Translations under genes and position numbers: made by a program
Shown here: in pieces, positions 8,394 through 18,058 of the stretch
How positions within the stretch are numbered: the first letter of the stretch is position 1
Layout of the letters: each line of letters starts with the position of its first letter
Assembly (NCBI RefSeq): GCF_002097715.1
Contig: NZ_CP020738.1
Location: 1,240,001-1,304,000, forward strand
Reading direction: 5' to 3'
Origin: Burkholderia ubonensis subsp. mesacidophila
GTDB lineage: Bacteria; Pseudomonadota; Gammaproteobacteria; Burkholderiales; Burkholderiaceae
Length of the DNA stretch: 64,000 nt
Notes under the pieces: generated by a model
The model's input: only the letters and a program-made list of their open reading frames with translations
Told to the model about the DNA's origin: nothing
Database searches by the model: none

Positions 8394-9089
8394 TCAGTGC
8401 GCGGTCGCGTCGGGCGCGGCGCTTCGCGCGCCGGCCCACCCGATCATCACGACCAGCGGCGGCAGGAACAGGCACCACAGGCCGGCGGCCAGGTAGAGGC
8501 CCGCCGCCGCGCCGCAACCGGCGGCGAACGCGGCGACGCTGACCGCCATCCTCCGCAGCCGCGCGGCGTCGCCCGGCTTGCCCGGCTTGCCCGGCGCGCG
8601 CGAGCCGATGCGTTCGCCGAGCGAGATCATGATCTGCGTGACGGTGCCTGTCATCAGCGTGGTCGGCGGCGCGTCGGACAGGTGCAGGCGGTGCAGCGCG
8701 TTCTGCACGGCCATCGCGACGACGAGCGTCATGCCGGTCGCGAGCGCGGGCAGCGCATCGCTGTCGGGGAACGGCCCGACGCTCACCGCGAGCGCCGCGC
8801 CGCTTGTCAGCAGCACGGCCTGCGCGAGCAGCATCACGCGCACCGCGTTGACGCCGCGCGCGCTCAGCCGGTTCGCGCAGACGGTCGCCAGCACGATCGC
8901 GATGCAGAACACGGGCAGCGCCGCGAGCTTCGCGATCGCGCCCGACGTGCCGGACACGAGCGTGGCGCCGAGCGTGACGAAGTTGCCGGTCACGTGCGCG
9001 GTGAAGAGGCCTTGCAGCGCGAGAAAGCCGGCGGTGTCGACGAAGCCGCCGTTGAAGCCGAGCAGCACGGGCAGTTTGTTGTCGTTCAT
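8394..9089 (-). CDS. DUF1275 (YoaK-type) membrane protein
   Basis: 231-residue inner-membrane protein with about six hydrophobic segments. The DUF1275 signature GGFVDTAGFLALQGLFTAHVTGNFVTLG is seen at residues 13-40. Function of the family is unproven. I chose the ATG at 9089 because AGGAAC precedes it and the conserved domain starts immediately after; the in-frame sequence further upstream is not family-like. A repeat-type promoter lies about 150-200 bases upstream. It is monocistronic and convergent to the isochorismatase gene. Confidence 0.85.
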   Translation of the reverse strand: MNDNKLPVLLGFNGGFVDTAGFLALQGLFTAHVTGNFVTLGATLVSGTSGAIAKLAALPVFCIAIVLATVCANRLSARGVNAVRVMLLAQAVLLTSGAALAVSVGPFPDSDALPALATGMTLVVAMAVQNALHRLHLSDAPPTTLMTGTVTQIMISLGERIGSRAPGKPGKPGDAARLRRMAVSVAAFAAGCGAAAGLYLAAGLWCLFLPPLVVMIGWAGARSAAPDATAH

Positions 9090-9234
9090 GTTCGTTCCTG
9101 GTCGTCGGCGGTTCATGTGCGCGGAACGACGTGCCGCGCGTGGTTGGCAAGGATGCCCGGGCGACGAGCGGGGCAAGGTGAGGACCTCGTCATCGGGCAA
9201 GCGCGCGGCCGGGCGGACACGCGGGCGTTCGTCG

Positions 9235-9288
9235 AGGATAGGCGAGCCGGCGGGCGCGGTCACATGAATCGTTCTGAATTTTCCGGAA
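9235..9288 (-). promoter_or_regulatory. Repeat element and -10 for the DUF1275 gene
   Basis: On the minus strand TTCC (9288), TTCA (9278) and TTCA (9268) follow each other at exact 10-base period. TATCCT (9240-9235) starts 28 bases after the last repeat, which gives a leader of about 140 bases. The block closely resembles the one upstream of the alpha/beta hydrolase gene at 23106-23129. Confidence 0.5.
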
Positions 9289-9378
9289 GCCCGCGATGCG
9301 CGTGCGGCGCCGGAATTTTCATGACGATCAAGGTGTGCTTCGCCGTCCGGCAACCGCCGATGCCCGACGGCGCTCGCA

Positions 9379-10284
9379 TCAGTCCCGTCCGTCCGAGAGC
9401 GACGCGACGAAGTCGATGAAGGCGGTCACGCGCTTCGAGCCGCGCTGGTTCGGCAGATAGAGCGCGGTGACGACCGAGCGCGCATGGTCGGGCGTGGCGT
9501 CGTAGTCGTCGAAGAGCCGCCGCAACCGGCCGGACCGGATGTCCGGATCGACGAGCCAGTCGGGCAGCAGCGCAATGCCGGCGCCGTCGAGCGCGGCGTC
9601 GTACAGCACCTCGATGTGGTTCGACCTGAGGCGCCCCGTCACGCGCACCTTCGCCGTGTCGTGCGCGCCGGCGAACGTCCAGACCTGCTGGTCGATGCCG
9701 AAATGGAAGCGCAGGCACGCGTGCTCGGCCAGATCGCCCGGCGTGGCCGGCGCGCCGTGTGCGTTCAGGTAGTCGTGGCTCGCGACGACGTAGCGGTGGA
9801 ACGTGCCGACCCGCCGTGCGACGACGTCCGCGGTCGGCGCCGCTTCGCCCAGCCGGATCGCGACGTCGATCCGGTCGAGGACGAGGTCGACGCGTTCGTC
9901 GCTGAGCTGCATGTCCAGGTCGACCTTCGGGTAGCGCGCGAGGAACGCCGCGACGTGCGGCGCGATGCACCGGCTGCCGTAGGAAACCGGCACCGACACG
10001 CGCAGCGGGCCGGACGGTGCGTCACCGCGGTCGGCGACGAGCGCGTCGGCATCCGCGAGATCGTCGAGCAGCCGCTTTGCCCGCGCGTAATAGACGGCGC
10101 CCGCGTCGGACAGCGTCACCTGCCGGGTCGTCCGGTTCAGGAGCACGGTGCCGAGCGAGGCCTCGAGCGCGTCCACCGCGCGCACCACGGACGATGCTGC
10201 GAGATCCAGGCGCCGGCCTGCGCGCGAAAAGCCGCCGGTTTCCGCCACTTCCACGAACGCGCGCAGTGCGGAGAATTTATCCAT
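9379..10284 (-). CDS. LysR-family transcriptional regulator
   Basis: 301-residue LysR regulator with an N-terminal winged helix-turn-helix (residues 1-60: MDKFSALRAFVEVAETGGFSRAGRRL, then NRTTRQVTLSDAG) and an effector-binding domain of the LysR substrate-binding fold (about 90-295). Cytoplasmic DNA-binding protein. It lies downstream of an AraC gene on the same strand with a 71-base gap, so the two could be co-transcribed. The target is unclear: no divergent gene faces it. The start is the ATG at 10284, where the HTH begins. Confidence 0.92.
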   Translation of the reverse strand: MDKFSALRAFVEVAETGGFSRAGRRLDLAASSVVRAVDALEASLGTVLLNRTTRQVTLSDAGAVYYARAKRLLDDLADADALVADRGDAPSGPLRVSVPVSYGSRCIAPHVAAFLARYPKVDLDMQLSDERVDLVLDRIDVAIRLGEAAPTADVVARRVGTFHRYVVASHDYLNAHGAPATPGDLAEHACLRFHFGIDQQVWTFAGAHDTAKVRVTGRLRSNHIEVLYDAALDGAGIALLPDWLVDPDIRSGRLRRLFDDYDATPDHARSVVTALYLPNQRGSKRVTAFIDFVASLSDGRD

Positions 10285-10355
10285 TGTCGTCGCCCTTGTT
10301 TCGGTCGCCGTGCGGCGGTGCACGCCGTTTGCCTGCGTTCGGTTGCGGCATGCGC

Positions 10356-11264
10356 TCAGCGGCCGGCGCCGCGCCGCCACGCGCCGGGCGCATGGCCGAC
10401 GACCTTCGCGAACACGCGGCTCAGATGGCTCTGGTCCGCGAATCCGCAGGCCGCGGCGATTTCCGCGAGCGTCATGCCGGTCGTCTCGATCAACTGCCGA
10501 GCCTGCGCGACGCGCTGTTCGAGCAGCCACTGGTGCGGCGTGCGGCCGGTGGTGCGCGAGAACGCGCGGATGAAATAGCCGCGCGACAGGTCGCACTCGT
10601 TCGCGACTTCCGCGAGCGACACGCCCAGGTTCGCCTTTTCCATCAGCAGCTCCTTCGCGCGCGCCGCCTTCGCGGGCGACAGCGTGCCCTTGCGGTGGAG
10701 GTCGCCCGTGGCTGCGTCGCCGTAGCGCCGCGCGAGGTGCGTGCCGATCGCGAGCCCGATCTGCTCGACGAACAGCGTGTTCAGCGCGCCCGGCATGTCG
10801 AGGCTGTCGGCGACCGCGTGCGCGAGATGGCCGAGCACCGGGTCGCACTGATCGGCCGCGCAGGTCAGGCCGGCGATCAGCGCGTCGCCGTATTCCGCGC
10901 CGAGCCGGTCGAGACAGGCCCGCGACACTTCCACGAGCACGAAGTCGAAATTGCCGTACAGATCCGCCCGGAAGTGCTCCGAGAAATCCCGGATATAGAT
11001 CGAGTGGTGCTGAAACGCCCGCTCGACTCGCCGCGCACCCCGATACAACGCGCGACGATGTCCGTCCTGCAGTGAAACGCCGATCAGGAAGCCGCGGTCG
11101 CAGGCCGGCATCTCGATGCGCTCGAATTGATCGCCCGGCATGCATTTGCGATGGAACGTCATGCCGTCCGCGGCGCGCTCGATATCCTTGGACAGCAGGC
11201 CCGACACGCATCCGAGCGTGTCTTTCGACGGCGGCGCGGGGGGAGCGTTGAGGGCACGAGACAT
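10356..11264 (-). CDS. AraC-family transcriptional regulator
   Basis: 302-residue regulator. The C-terminal AraC/XylS DNA-binding domain spans about residues 200-298, with both helix-turn-helix units visible (VSLAEVANECDLSRGYFIRAFSRTTG and MTLAEIAAACGFADQSHLSRVFAKVVG). The N-terminal half is a divergent sensing domain. The ligand is unknown. The gene is divergent from the winged-helix/ATPase regulator at 11644. The upstream region holds a promoter-like stretch also seen before the SDR at 1355, so it may regulate itself and that gene; this is inference. Confidence 0.9.
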   Translation of the reverse strand: MSRALNAPPAPPSKDTLGCVSGLLSKDIERAADGMTFHRKCMPGDQFERIEMPACDRGFLIGVSLQDGHRRALYRGARRVERAFQHHSIYIRDFSEHFRADLYGNFDFVLVEVSRACLDRLGAEYGDALIAGLTCAADQCDPVLGHLAHAVADSLDMPGALNTLFVEQIGLAIGTHLARRYGDAATGDLHRKGTLSPAKAARAKELLMEKANLGVSLAEVANECDLSRGYFIRAFSRTTGRTPHQWLLEQRVAQARQLIETTGMTLAEIAAACGFADQSHLSRVFAKVVGHAPGAWRRGAGR

Positions 11265-11643
11265 GGCGCAGGATCCTTGAAGGTCATTCGGAAGGCGAAA
11301 GAGTCGATGGGCAGTTTATACGGGACGCGTGACTGCCCCAAGCTTAATTGAACGAAATTGCGCTGGTCGCCGGGTGGGCGGGCGCCGATTCGTGCCGCTG
11401 AATCGTGCGATTCGTGCCATTCGCGCGCTTCGCGACCGTTCCGGCGCAGTTCCGCGATGGCACAGCGAATGCCCGGGCAGCGCATTTTCGTTCAAGACAT
11501 TGCATTCGTGCGTGCTTACACTCGGGGCGCGCGATCGGCGTTGGGCGTCAGGTATGTGCAGAAGGGGAGGCGCAACGCGCCGATTCCCGGCCCGGTATCG
11601 CCACGTTCGCCGGGCCGTCATCAAAAGGTCGCAGGAGACAGCC
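11265..11643. other. Divergent promoter region, AraC versus winged-helix ATPase regulator
   Basis: No gene is supported; apparent open frames across it lack family similarity and good start sites. On the minus strand TATAAA (rc of 11316-11321) lies 15 bases after TTGGGG and could be the AraC promoter. On the plus strand TTCA at 11491 is followed 26 bases later by TACACT (11517), a weaker match to the repeat promoter found elsewhere. Confidence 0.45.
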
Positions 11644-13065
11644 ATGGTCCGAATCGGGACGTTGTCGGTGGATTTCGAGCAGCGGGACCTGCGCCGGCAT
11701 GGCGTGCCGCTGCGCATCGGCGCGCGCGCGTTCGACATTCTCGAGGTGCTGCATCGCGCGAACGGTTCCGTCGTGTCGAAGGACGACATCATGGACGCCG
11801 TCTGGCCCGGCGCGATCGTCGAGGAGAACCTGCTCCAGGTGCACGTCGCGGCGTTGCGCAAGCTGTTCGGCGACAGCCGGAACCTGATCAAGACCGTGCC
11901 GGGCAGGGGCTACCTGCTGGTCGCCGGTTCGCAGGCCGCGGGGCCGGAGGACGCATCGACGCCCGGCGACGGCCCGCCGTCGCCTTTCGCGGCGCCGATC
12001 GGGCGGCAGGCCGAAATCGCGCAGATCATCGACATGCTCGACCGGATGCCGGTCGTCACGCTGGTCGGCGCCGGCGGCATCGGCAAGACGAGCGTCGCCG
12101 CCCAGGTCGCGCACGACACGCGCAGCCGCTCCCGGCGCGCCGTGCATTGGGTCGAGCTCGCGTGCGCAGCGACGCGCGACGACGTGCTGCGCGCACTCGC
12201 GGCCGCCCTCGGCGCGGCGGCGGACGGCGTGCCCGGCATCGACGCCATCGCCGATGCGATCGCCGCGTCGCACTGCCTGCTGGTGCTCGACAACGCCGAG
12301 CATGTCGTCGACGTGGTCGCGGGCCTCGTCGAGACGCTCGCGGCGCGCTCCGATACGCTGCGCATGCTCGTGACCAGCCGCGAGCCGCTGCATGTCCCCG
12401 CCGAGTGCGTGTTGCGCGTCGCGCCGCTCTCGGTGCCCGACAGTGACGCGTGCGCCGACGAGATCGCCGGCTGCTCCGCCGTCCAGTTATTTCTCTGCCG
12501 CATCCGCGCGACGACGGCCGGTTGCGTGGTGGACGACGGCGGCATCCGGTTGGCCGCGGATATCTGCCGGCGCCTCGAGGGGCTGCCGCTGGCGATCGAG
12601 CTGGCGGCTGCGCGCGTCGCGACGCTCGGCATCGAAGGGGTCGCGTCGCGTCTCGACGATCGCTTGAACCTGCTGACCGGCGGCTTGCGTTTCGCGCTGC
12701 CGCGCCATCAGGCGCTGCGTGCGACGTTCGACTGGAGCCATGCGTTGGTGAATCCTGCCGCGAGGGCGCTGTTTCGCCGGCTCGGCTGCTTCGTCGGCCC
12801 GTTCACGTTCGATGCCGCGTGCGCCGTCGCGACGGCGCACGGCACGTCGCTCGGCGAGACGATCGGCGGGCTCGGCGAGCTCGTCGCGAAGTCGCTGTTG
12901 ACCGTCGAGTTTCGGGGCGCTCACGCACAGTACCGGCTGACCGAATCGGCTCGCGCGTATGCGCTGGAGAAGCTGCGTGACGCGGGGGAATTCGAACGCG
13001 TCGCTGCGTGCCATGCGCGCTTCGAGCGCGAGCAAGCGGGCGCGCCGGCCCGCCTCACCCTTTAG
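11644..13065 (+). CDS. Winged-helix transcriptional regulator with NB-ARC-type ATPase domain
   Basis: 473-residue regulator. Residues 1-95 are an OmpR/PhoB-type winged helix (VRIGTLSVDFEQRDLRRHG, ARAFDILEVLHRANGSVVSKDDIMDAVWP, VHVAALRKLFGD, TVPGRGYLL). From about residue 118 follows an AAA/STAND-type ATPase with Walker A GAGGIGKTS and Walker B LLVLDNAEHV, then the helical LEGLPLAIELAAARV block. The start is ATG 11644, with AGGAGA seven bases upstream. Compared with the homologous protein at 25170 it lacks the long C-terminal helical sensor repeats, ending soon after the ATPase module. A cytoplasmic signal-dependent activator is inferred. Confidence 0.88.
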   Translation: MVRIGTLSVDFEQRDLRRHGVPLRIGARAFDILEVLHRANGSVVSKDDIMDAVWPGAIVEENLLQVHVAALRKLFGDSRNLIKTVPGRGYLLVAGSQAAGPEDASTPGDGPPSPFAAPIGRQAEIAQIIDMLDRMPVVTLVGAGGIGKTSVAAQVAHDTRSRSRRAVHWVELACAATRDDVLRALAAALGAAADGVPGIDAIADAIAASHCLLVLDNAEHVVDVVAGLVETLAARSDTLRMLVTSREPLHVPAECVLRVAPLSVPDSDACADEIAGCSAVQLFLCRIRATTAGCVVDDGGIRLAADICRRLEGLPLAIELAAARVATLGIEGVASRLDDRLNLLTGGLRFALPRHQALRATFDWSHALVNPAARALFRRLGCFVGPFTFDAACAVATAHGTSLGETIGGLGELVAKSLLTVEFRGAHAQYRLTESARAYALEKLRDAGEFERVAACHARFEREQAGAPARLTL

Positions 13066-13979
13066 CGTCGCCGGCCCTGCAACGCCGGATTGGCCGCATA
13101 GAGCGCGGCTAGCCAGTCGACGAAGACCTTCAGCTTTTGCGGCACGTGACGGTGCGGCGCATAGACGACGGAAATCGGCCGCGGCGGCGCGTTGAAGCCG
13201 GGCAGCACTTCCTGCAGCGTGCCCGCCGCCAGCCAGCGCTCGACCAGGTACACGGAAGTCTTGACGAGCCCGAGCCCCGCGAGCGCGCACACGACGCCCG
13301 CGTCCGCATCGTTGACGGCCACCGCGCCGCGCATCGGCACGGTGCGGAGTTCGCCGTCGACGACGTAGTCCCACACGCGCTGGCGCCCGGTGTCCGACGA
13401 CACGTAATTCACCGCGAGATGCGCGCCGAGATCGGCGACGTCCTGCGGAATGCCGTGTTTCGCGAGATAGCCGGGCGACGCGCACGTGCACGTCGACATG
13501 CTGCCGATCCGTTTCGCGACCAGCCCGGAATCGTCGAGCGCGCCGATGCGCACGACGCAATCGACGCCGTCCGCGACCAGGTCGACCTGCCGGTCCGTGA
13601 CACCCAGCTCGACCGCGATGTCCGGATAGTCGGCGACGAACGCCGGCAGCGCCGGGATCACGACGTGCTTGGCCATCGCGGGCGGCAGGTTGACCCTGAG
13701 CCGGCCGCGCGGTGAGCGGATCGCGCCGGACACGAGGCCTTCCATCTCGTCGATCTCGCGCAGCACGCAGACGCAGCGCTGATAGTACGCGTCGCCGTCC
13801 TCGGTCAGCGACAGGCTGCGCGTCGTGCGATTCAGCAGCTTGCCGCCGAGATGCTGCTCGAGCGTGCGCAACAGCGTGGACACGCGCGGCGTCGTCAGTC
13901 CGATCGACTCGGACGCGCGCGTCAGGCTGCCGGTCTCGACGATCCGGACGAACACCCGCATCGACAGGACTATATCCAT
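13062..13979 (-). CDS. LysR-family transcriptional regulator
   Basis: 305-residue LysR regulator; the winged HTH is at residues 1-60 (MDIVLSMRVFVRIVETGSLTRASESIGLTTPRVSTLLRTLEQHLGG is the first part) and the effector domain is at 90-295. The start is the Met at 13979, 15 bases after the molybdenum subunit stop; an earlier in-frame ATG at 13994 is possible. It is the last gene of the OYE/cytochrome/hydroxylase operon and may feed back on it. Its TAA overlaps the TAG of the convergent ATPase regulator by two bases. Confidence 0.92.
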   Translation of the reverse strand: MDIVLSMRVFVRIVETGSLTRASESIGLTTPRVSTLLRTLEQHLGGKLLNRTTRSLSLTEDGDAYYQRCVCVLREIDEMEGLVSGAIRSPRGRLRVNLPPAMAKHVVIPALPAFVADYPDIAVELGVTDRQVDLVADGVDCVVRIGALDDSGLVAKRIGSMSTCTCASPGYLAKHGIPQDVADLGAHLAVNYVSSDTGRQRVWDYVVDGELRTVPMRGAVAVNDADAGVVCALAGLGLVKTSVYLVERWLAAGTLQEVLPGFNAPPRPISVVYAPHRHVPQKLKVFVDWLAALYAANPALQGRRR

Positions 13980-13994
13980 GCTGGTTCTCCGCAA

Positions 13995-16259
13995 TCAGGT
14001 CTCGATGCGCCGGCGCAGCGCATCGCCGGCCAGCGGCATCTCGCGCACGCGCATGCCGGTCGCATCGAACAGCGCGTTCGCCAGCGCGCCGGCCGTCGGC
14101 CCCATCGACGCTTCGGCCGCGCCGAGGAACGGCGTGCCGGGCCGGTCGATCAGGTGCACGTGCACGCCGATCGGCGCGCACGAGAAGCGCAGGATCGGGT
14201 AGCTGCTCCAGTCGAAGCTGCGGATCCGTTCGGTGTCGTAGCGCAGCGCCTCGTAGAGCGTCCAGCTCGCGGACTGCACGATGCCGCCCTCGATCTGGTT
14301 GCGGATGCCGTCGGGGTTGACGATCTGGCCGGCGTCGACCGCGGCCACCGCGCGCTCGAGCGTCACGTGCCCGGTCTCGGGCACGACCGACACCTCGACT
14401 GCGATCGCGACGTAGGCCATCAGGTTCTTGTACTTGCCGAACGCGAAACCGACGCCGCGGTTGCGCGCGCGCGGCGGGCGCGGCCAGCCGAACTGCTGCG
14501 CGGCGAGCCGGATCACGTCGCGCGCGCGCGGATCCTCCATGTGACGCAGCCTGAATTCGACCGGATCGATGTCGGCCGCCTGCGCGAGCTCGTCCATCAC
14601 GCTCTCGATCGCAAGGACGTTCGTATGCGCGCCGAGCGAGCGCATCGCCGACGTCTGTAGCGGCATCGTCGGCGAGAAGTGGTTAACCACATGGAGGTTC
14701 GGCAGCGTGTAGAGCGGAATCGCGTTGCGGTCGCCGCCGCCTTCGGGCTGCGGCATCGGCACGGACGGCGCGCTCGCGAACGGTTTCTCGAGCATGCGCG
14801 CCGGCACGAGCCGCCCCGCGTTGACGATGCGCTCGTTGTGCGAGCTGCTCCACAATTCGTATTGCCAATCGACGATCCGGCCGAGCGCGTCGAGCGACGC
14901 GCGCACGCTCGTCACCATCGCCGGCGTGAAGTGGTCCCACGTGTGCTCCTGCTCGCGCATCCACTGCACGCGGATTGGCCGGTCCGGCAGCGCGACCGCG
15001 ATCCGCGCGGCGTGCGCGGCGACGTCGTCGGCGCCGTTGTGGCCGTAGCATCCGGAGCCTTCGGCGTGCACGCAGCGCACCTTGTCCTTCGGCATCGACA
15101 GCATCTCGGCGAGCGCGTCACGCAGCGGATAGACACCCTGCGAATGGGTCCACACGGTCAGCGTGCCGTGACGGAGCAGCGCGACCGAACACGACGGCCC
15201 GATCGAGCCGTGCAGCAGGTAGCGCTTGATGAAATCGGCGCGCACCGTCTTCACCGCGGGCGCGGCCGGCGCGTGCCGGTCCGCGATCGTGATCGACTGC
15301 GTCGCGAGCGTCTTCAGGTCGCGATGCACGGTGGCCGGGTCGGGCAGCGGCCGGCCGGGCGTCCAGCGGCATGACGCCGCGAGCGCGCGCTGCGCGACGA
15401 CCGCCTGCCATTCGCCGCGCGCAACGACGGCCAGCATGCTGCCGTCGCGGACGACGCGCACGACGCCCGGCATCGCGAGGATCGCGCGCTCATCGAACCC
15501 GGCGAGCGTCGCGTCGTACACCGGCGGCATCACGACGCGCGCGTGCAGCATCCCGTCCATCCGCAGGTCCTGCACGTAGCTGACGCCGCCCGTGACCTTC
15601 GACGGAATGTCGACGCGCGGCAGCGACGCGCCGATCGTGCGGAATGTCTTCGGGTCCTTCAGCGGCGATGTTGGCGTCGCCGGGCGGTGCAGGTCGACGA
15701 GGCGCACCGCGTCGCCGTAGGTCAGGGTCCGGCCGTCGGGCGCGCGGATCGTCGCGTCGTTCGCGACGAGCGCGCCGGCCGCGACGCCGAGGTGCTTCGC
15801 GGCCGCGTCGACGAGCAGGCCGCGCACCTGCGCGGCGGCGTTCAGCAGCGCGCTGCCGCTGTCGGCGATCGTATGGCTGCCGGCCGTCAGGCCTTCGTCC
15901 GGCGACGCGCCGGTGTCCGCGGTCAGGAACGTGATCAGCGACGCGCGCATGTTCAGTTCCTCGGCGGCGATCTGCAGCAGCGCGGTGCGCACGCCGGTGC
16001 CGAGCTCGACCTTGCCGGTGAACACGGTCACGTGGCCGTCGGGCGCAATGCGGATCCACGCGTCGAGCATCGGGTTGGTCTTCAGGCTGCCCGCGAGCGC
16101 CTGGGTCGCGCTCGACACATGCACGGCCGCGCCTTCATCGGCGATCACCATTTGCGCGAGCGCGTCGGCGCCCGGCACGAGGCTGAACGTGACGAACAGC
16201 GCGCCGGCCTGCATGAAGCGCCGGCGGCTTTCGTCGATGTCGTCGTGGTCGGCGCTCAT
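13995..16259 (-). CDS. Molybdenum hydroxylase large subunit (isoquinoline 1-oxidoreductase beta type)
   Basis: 754-residue xanthine oxidase-family catalytic subunit that would bind molybdenum cofactor and hydroxylate an aldehyde or N-heterocycle. The N-terminus has a Tat-like signal (SRRRFMQAGALFVTFSLVPGADALA), pointing to periplasmic export. Family motifs include GKVELGTGVRTALLQIAAEELN, the moco-loop region GSIGPSCSVA, RSLGAHTNVLAIESVMDELA and a late Glu in FLGAAEASMGP, the expected catalytic acid. The start overlaps the [2Fe-2S] subunit stop by ATGA. Electrons would pass via the [2Fe-2S] subunit to the tri-heme cytochrome encoded upstream. The substrate is unknown. Confidence 0.92.
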   Translation of the reverse strand: MSADHDDIDESRRRFMQAGALFVTFSLVPGADALAQMVIADEGAAVHVSSATQALAGSLKTNPMLDAWIRIAPDGHVTVFTGKVELGTGVRTALLQIAAEELNMRASLITFLTADTGASPDEGLTAGSHTIADSGSALLNAAAQVRGLLVDAAAKHLGVAAGALVANDATIRAPDGRTLTYGDAVRLVDLHRPATPTSPLKDPKTFRTIGASLPRVDIPSKVTGGVSYVQDLRMDGMLHARVVMPPVYDATLAGFDERAILAMPGVVRVVRDGSMLAVVARGEWQAVVAQRALAASCRWTPGRPLPDPATVHRDLKTLATQSITIADRHAPAAPAVKTVRADFIKRYLLHGSIGPSCSVALLRHGTLTVWTHSQGVYPLRDALAEMLSMPKDKVRCVHAEGSGCYGHNGADDVAAHAARIAVALPDRPIRVQWMREQEHTWDHFTPAMVTSVRASLDALGRIVDWQYELWSSSHNERIVNAGRLVPARMLEKPFASAPSVPMPQPEGGGDRNAIPLYTLPNLHVVNHFSPTMPLQTSAMRSLGAHTNVLAIESVMDELAQAADIDPVEFRLRHMEDPRARDVIRLAAQQFGWPRPPRARNRGVGFAFGKYKNLMAYVAIAVEVSVVPETGHVTLERAVAAVDAGQIVNPDGIRNQIEGGIVQSASWTLYEALRYDTERIRSFDWSSYPILRFSCAPIGVHVHLIDRPGTPFLGAAEASMGPTAGALANALFDATGMRVREMPLAGDALRRRIET

Positions 16260-16747
16260 CGGCTGGCCTTTCCTTCGTTGGTCGATGCCGGATCGGGAAG
16301 CCCGGCCACCTCGCGAATCGCCGCGAGAATCCGCATGTGCGTGCCGCAACGGCACAGGTTCGGCTCCATGTGATCGCGCAGTTGGCGCTCGGTCGGCTTC
16401 GGGTTGCATTCGAGCAAGGCCTGCGCGCGCATGATCATGCCGGCGATGCAATAGCCGCACTGCGCGGCCTGATGCTTGACGAACGCGCGCTGCAGAGGGC
16501 CGGGCTGCGCCGCGCTGCCGAGGCTTTCGAGCGTGCGCACCTTCTTGCCGCCGATCGCGCCGACCGGCAGCAGGCACGAGAACACGGGCTTGCCGTCGAC
16601 GATCACGGTGCATGCGCCGCATTGGCCGAGCCCGCAGCCGAACTTCGCGCCGTGCAGCTGCAGGTCGTCGCGCAGCGCGTAGAGCAGCGGCGTCGACGGA
16701 TCGAGGTCGAGCGTGTGCGCGACGCCATTCACGTTAAGGGAAATCAT
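16256..16747 (-). CDS. [2Fe-2S] subunit of molybdenum hydroxylase (isoquinoline 1-oxidoreductase alpha type)
   Basis: 163-residue electron-transfer subunit with two [2Fe-2S] clusters. The plant-ferredoxin-type cluster is bound by the cysteines of CGLGQCGACTVIVDGKPVFSC (residues about 39-59, written here as separate ligands C39, C44, C47, C59). The second, helical cluster uses CGYC and CRCGTH. The length matches the family. Both ends overlap neighbours by ATGA, so stoichiometric translation with the catalytic subunit and the cytochrome is likely. It lacks its own signal peptide and is probably exported together with the Tat-signalled large subunit. Confidence 0.94.
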   Translation of the reverse strand: MISLNVNGVAHTLDLDPSTPLLYALRDDLQLHGAKFGCGLGQCGACTVIVDGKPVFSCLLPVGAIGGKKVRTLESLGSAAQPGPLQRAFVKHQAAQCGYCIAGMIMRAQALLECNPKPTERQLRDHMEPNLCRCGTHMRILAAIREVAGLPDPASTNEGKASR

Positions 16748-18021
16748 CGGGCGCTGTTCTCCTGTCTGAGCTTCGCGGTCATCGTGTCGACGCCGCTCCA
16801 CGCCGGTTGCGTCGAGTACGCGCCGCGCAGGTAGGCGGCGAGGTCGGCGATCTGCCGGTCGTCGTAGAGGCCGGCAAAGGCGGGCATGTAGTTCGTCTCG
16901 TCCACGCCGTGCCAGTCGATGCCGCCGAGCATCATCTGGATCGCGTTGCGCGGCGTCGCCGCGTTGACCGCGGTGCTGGTCGCGAGCGACGGGCGCCCGC
17001 CGATCGCCTGCATCGGCGACGCGGGGCCGTGGCATTGCGCGCACGACGCCTGGAACAGCACCGAGCCGCGCTGTTCGGCGGGTGTCTTCGCCGGCGCCGC
17101 GACGGGGACCGGGTGCGCGGCGCTGCCTTTCTGCAGCGACAGGACGTACGTGGCGATCGCCTCGACATCCTCGATCGGCACCGTCGCGAGATCGCGCGTG
17201 ACGGGCAGCATCGGACCCGCCGCGGCGCCATGCTCGGACGCGCGGCCGGTGCGCAGGTAGGTGACGAGCTGCGCCTTGGTCCACGGCTTTACCGCCGCAT
17301 CGAGCATGTTGAGCGGCGGCGCGTCCCAGCCGTCCACGAGGCCGCCGTCGAATGCCCGGCCGGCCTGTTCGCCGCCGATCGCGTTGAGCGGCGAATGGCA
17401 CGACGCGCAATGCCCGAGGCCGTCGACCAGCCGCTTGCCGCGGTTCCATTCGGCGCTCTGCGACAGGTCGGCCGGGCGCTCGCCGGCGCGCAGGAACAGC
17501 ACGTTCCAGAACGCCACCAGTGGACGGAAGTTGAGCGGGAACATCAGCCGGTTGGCGGGCGGGGTCGCGTGCACGGGCTCGCGGCTCATCAGGTACGCGT
17601 ACGCCGCGTCGATGTCGCGATCCGACATGCGCGTGAAATGGATGTACGGAAACGCCGGGTAGAGCGGATGGCCGTCGCGCGCGATCCCGCGCCGCAGCGC
17701 ACGCGCGAACGCGTCCCGCGACCACGTGCCGATGCCGGTGTCCGAATCGGGCGTGATGTTGGTCGCGTAGATCGTGCCGAACGGCGTCGCGAGCGGCAGG
17801 CCGCCGGCGAACGGCCGTCCGTCCTTCGCGGTGTGGCAGACGACGCAGTCGCCGAGCGCGACGATCCGCGCGCCTTCGCGCTTCAACTGCGGAGCGAACG
17901 CGGCCGGCGGCGGGGGCGCGATCGGCGCGATCGCCGGCTCGTACAGGATGCTGCCGGCGATCGCCGCGCCGACGACGAGCGCGACGCCGGCCGCGCCGAG
18001 CCATAACCGCTTGCGTTTCAT
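16744..18021 (-). CDS. Tri-heme membrane-anchored cytochrome c
   Basis: 425-residue c-type cytochrome with an N-terminal membrane anchor (residues 8-27) and three haem-attachment motifs: CVVCH, CASCH and CAQCH. This resembles the cytochrome subunit of membrane alcohol/aldehyde dehydrogenases, which passes electrons to the quinone pool. A strong AGGAGG precedes the ATG at 18021. It lies between the OYE gene (37-base gap) and the [2Fe-2S] gene (ATGA overlap), so it is the likely acceptor for the molybdenum hydroxylase on the periplasmic face. Confidence 0.93.
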   Translation of the reverse strand: MKRKRLWLGAAGVALVVGAAIAGSILYEPAIAPIAPPPPAAFAPQLKREGARIVALGDCVVCHTAKDGRPFAGGLPLATPFGTIYATNITPDSDTGIGTWSRDAFARALRRGIARDGHPLYPAFPYIHFTRMSDRDIDAAYAYLMSREPVHATPPANRLMFPLNFRPLVAFWNVLFLRAGERPADLSQSAEWNRGKRLVDGLGHCASCHSPLNAIGGEQAGRAFDGGLVDGWDAPPLNMLDAAVKPWTKAQLVTYLRTGRASEHGAAAGPMLPVTRDLATVPIEDVEAIATYVLSLQKGSAAHPVPVAAPAKTPAEQRGSVLFQASCAQCHGPASPMQAIGGRPSLATSTAVNAATPRNAIQMMLGGIDWHGVDETNYMPAFAGLYDDRQIADLAAYLRGAYSTQPAWSGVDTMTAKLRQENSAR

Positions 18022-18058
18022 GCTGCCTCCTTGAGCGATCGCGTCCGGGGAGCCATGC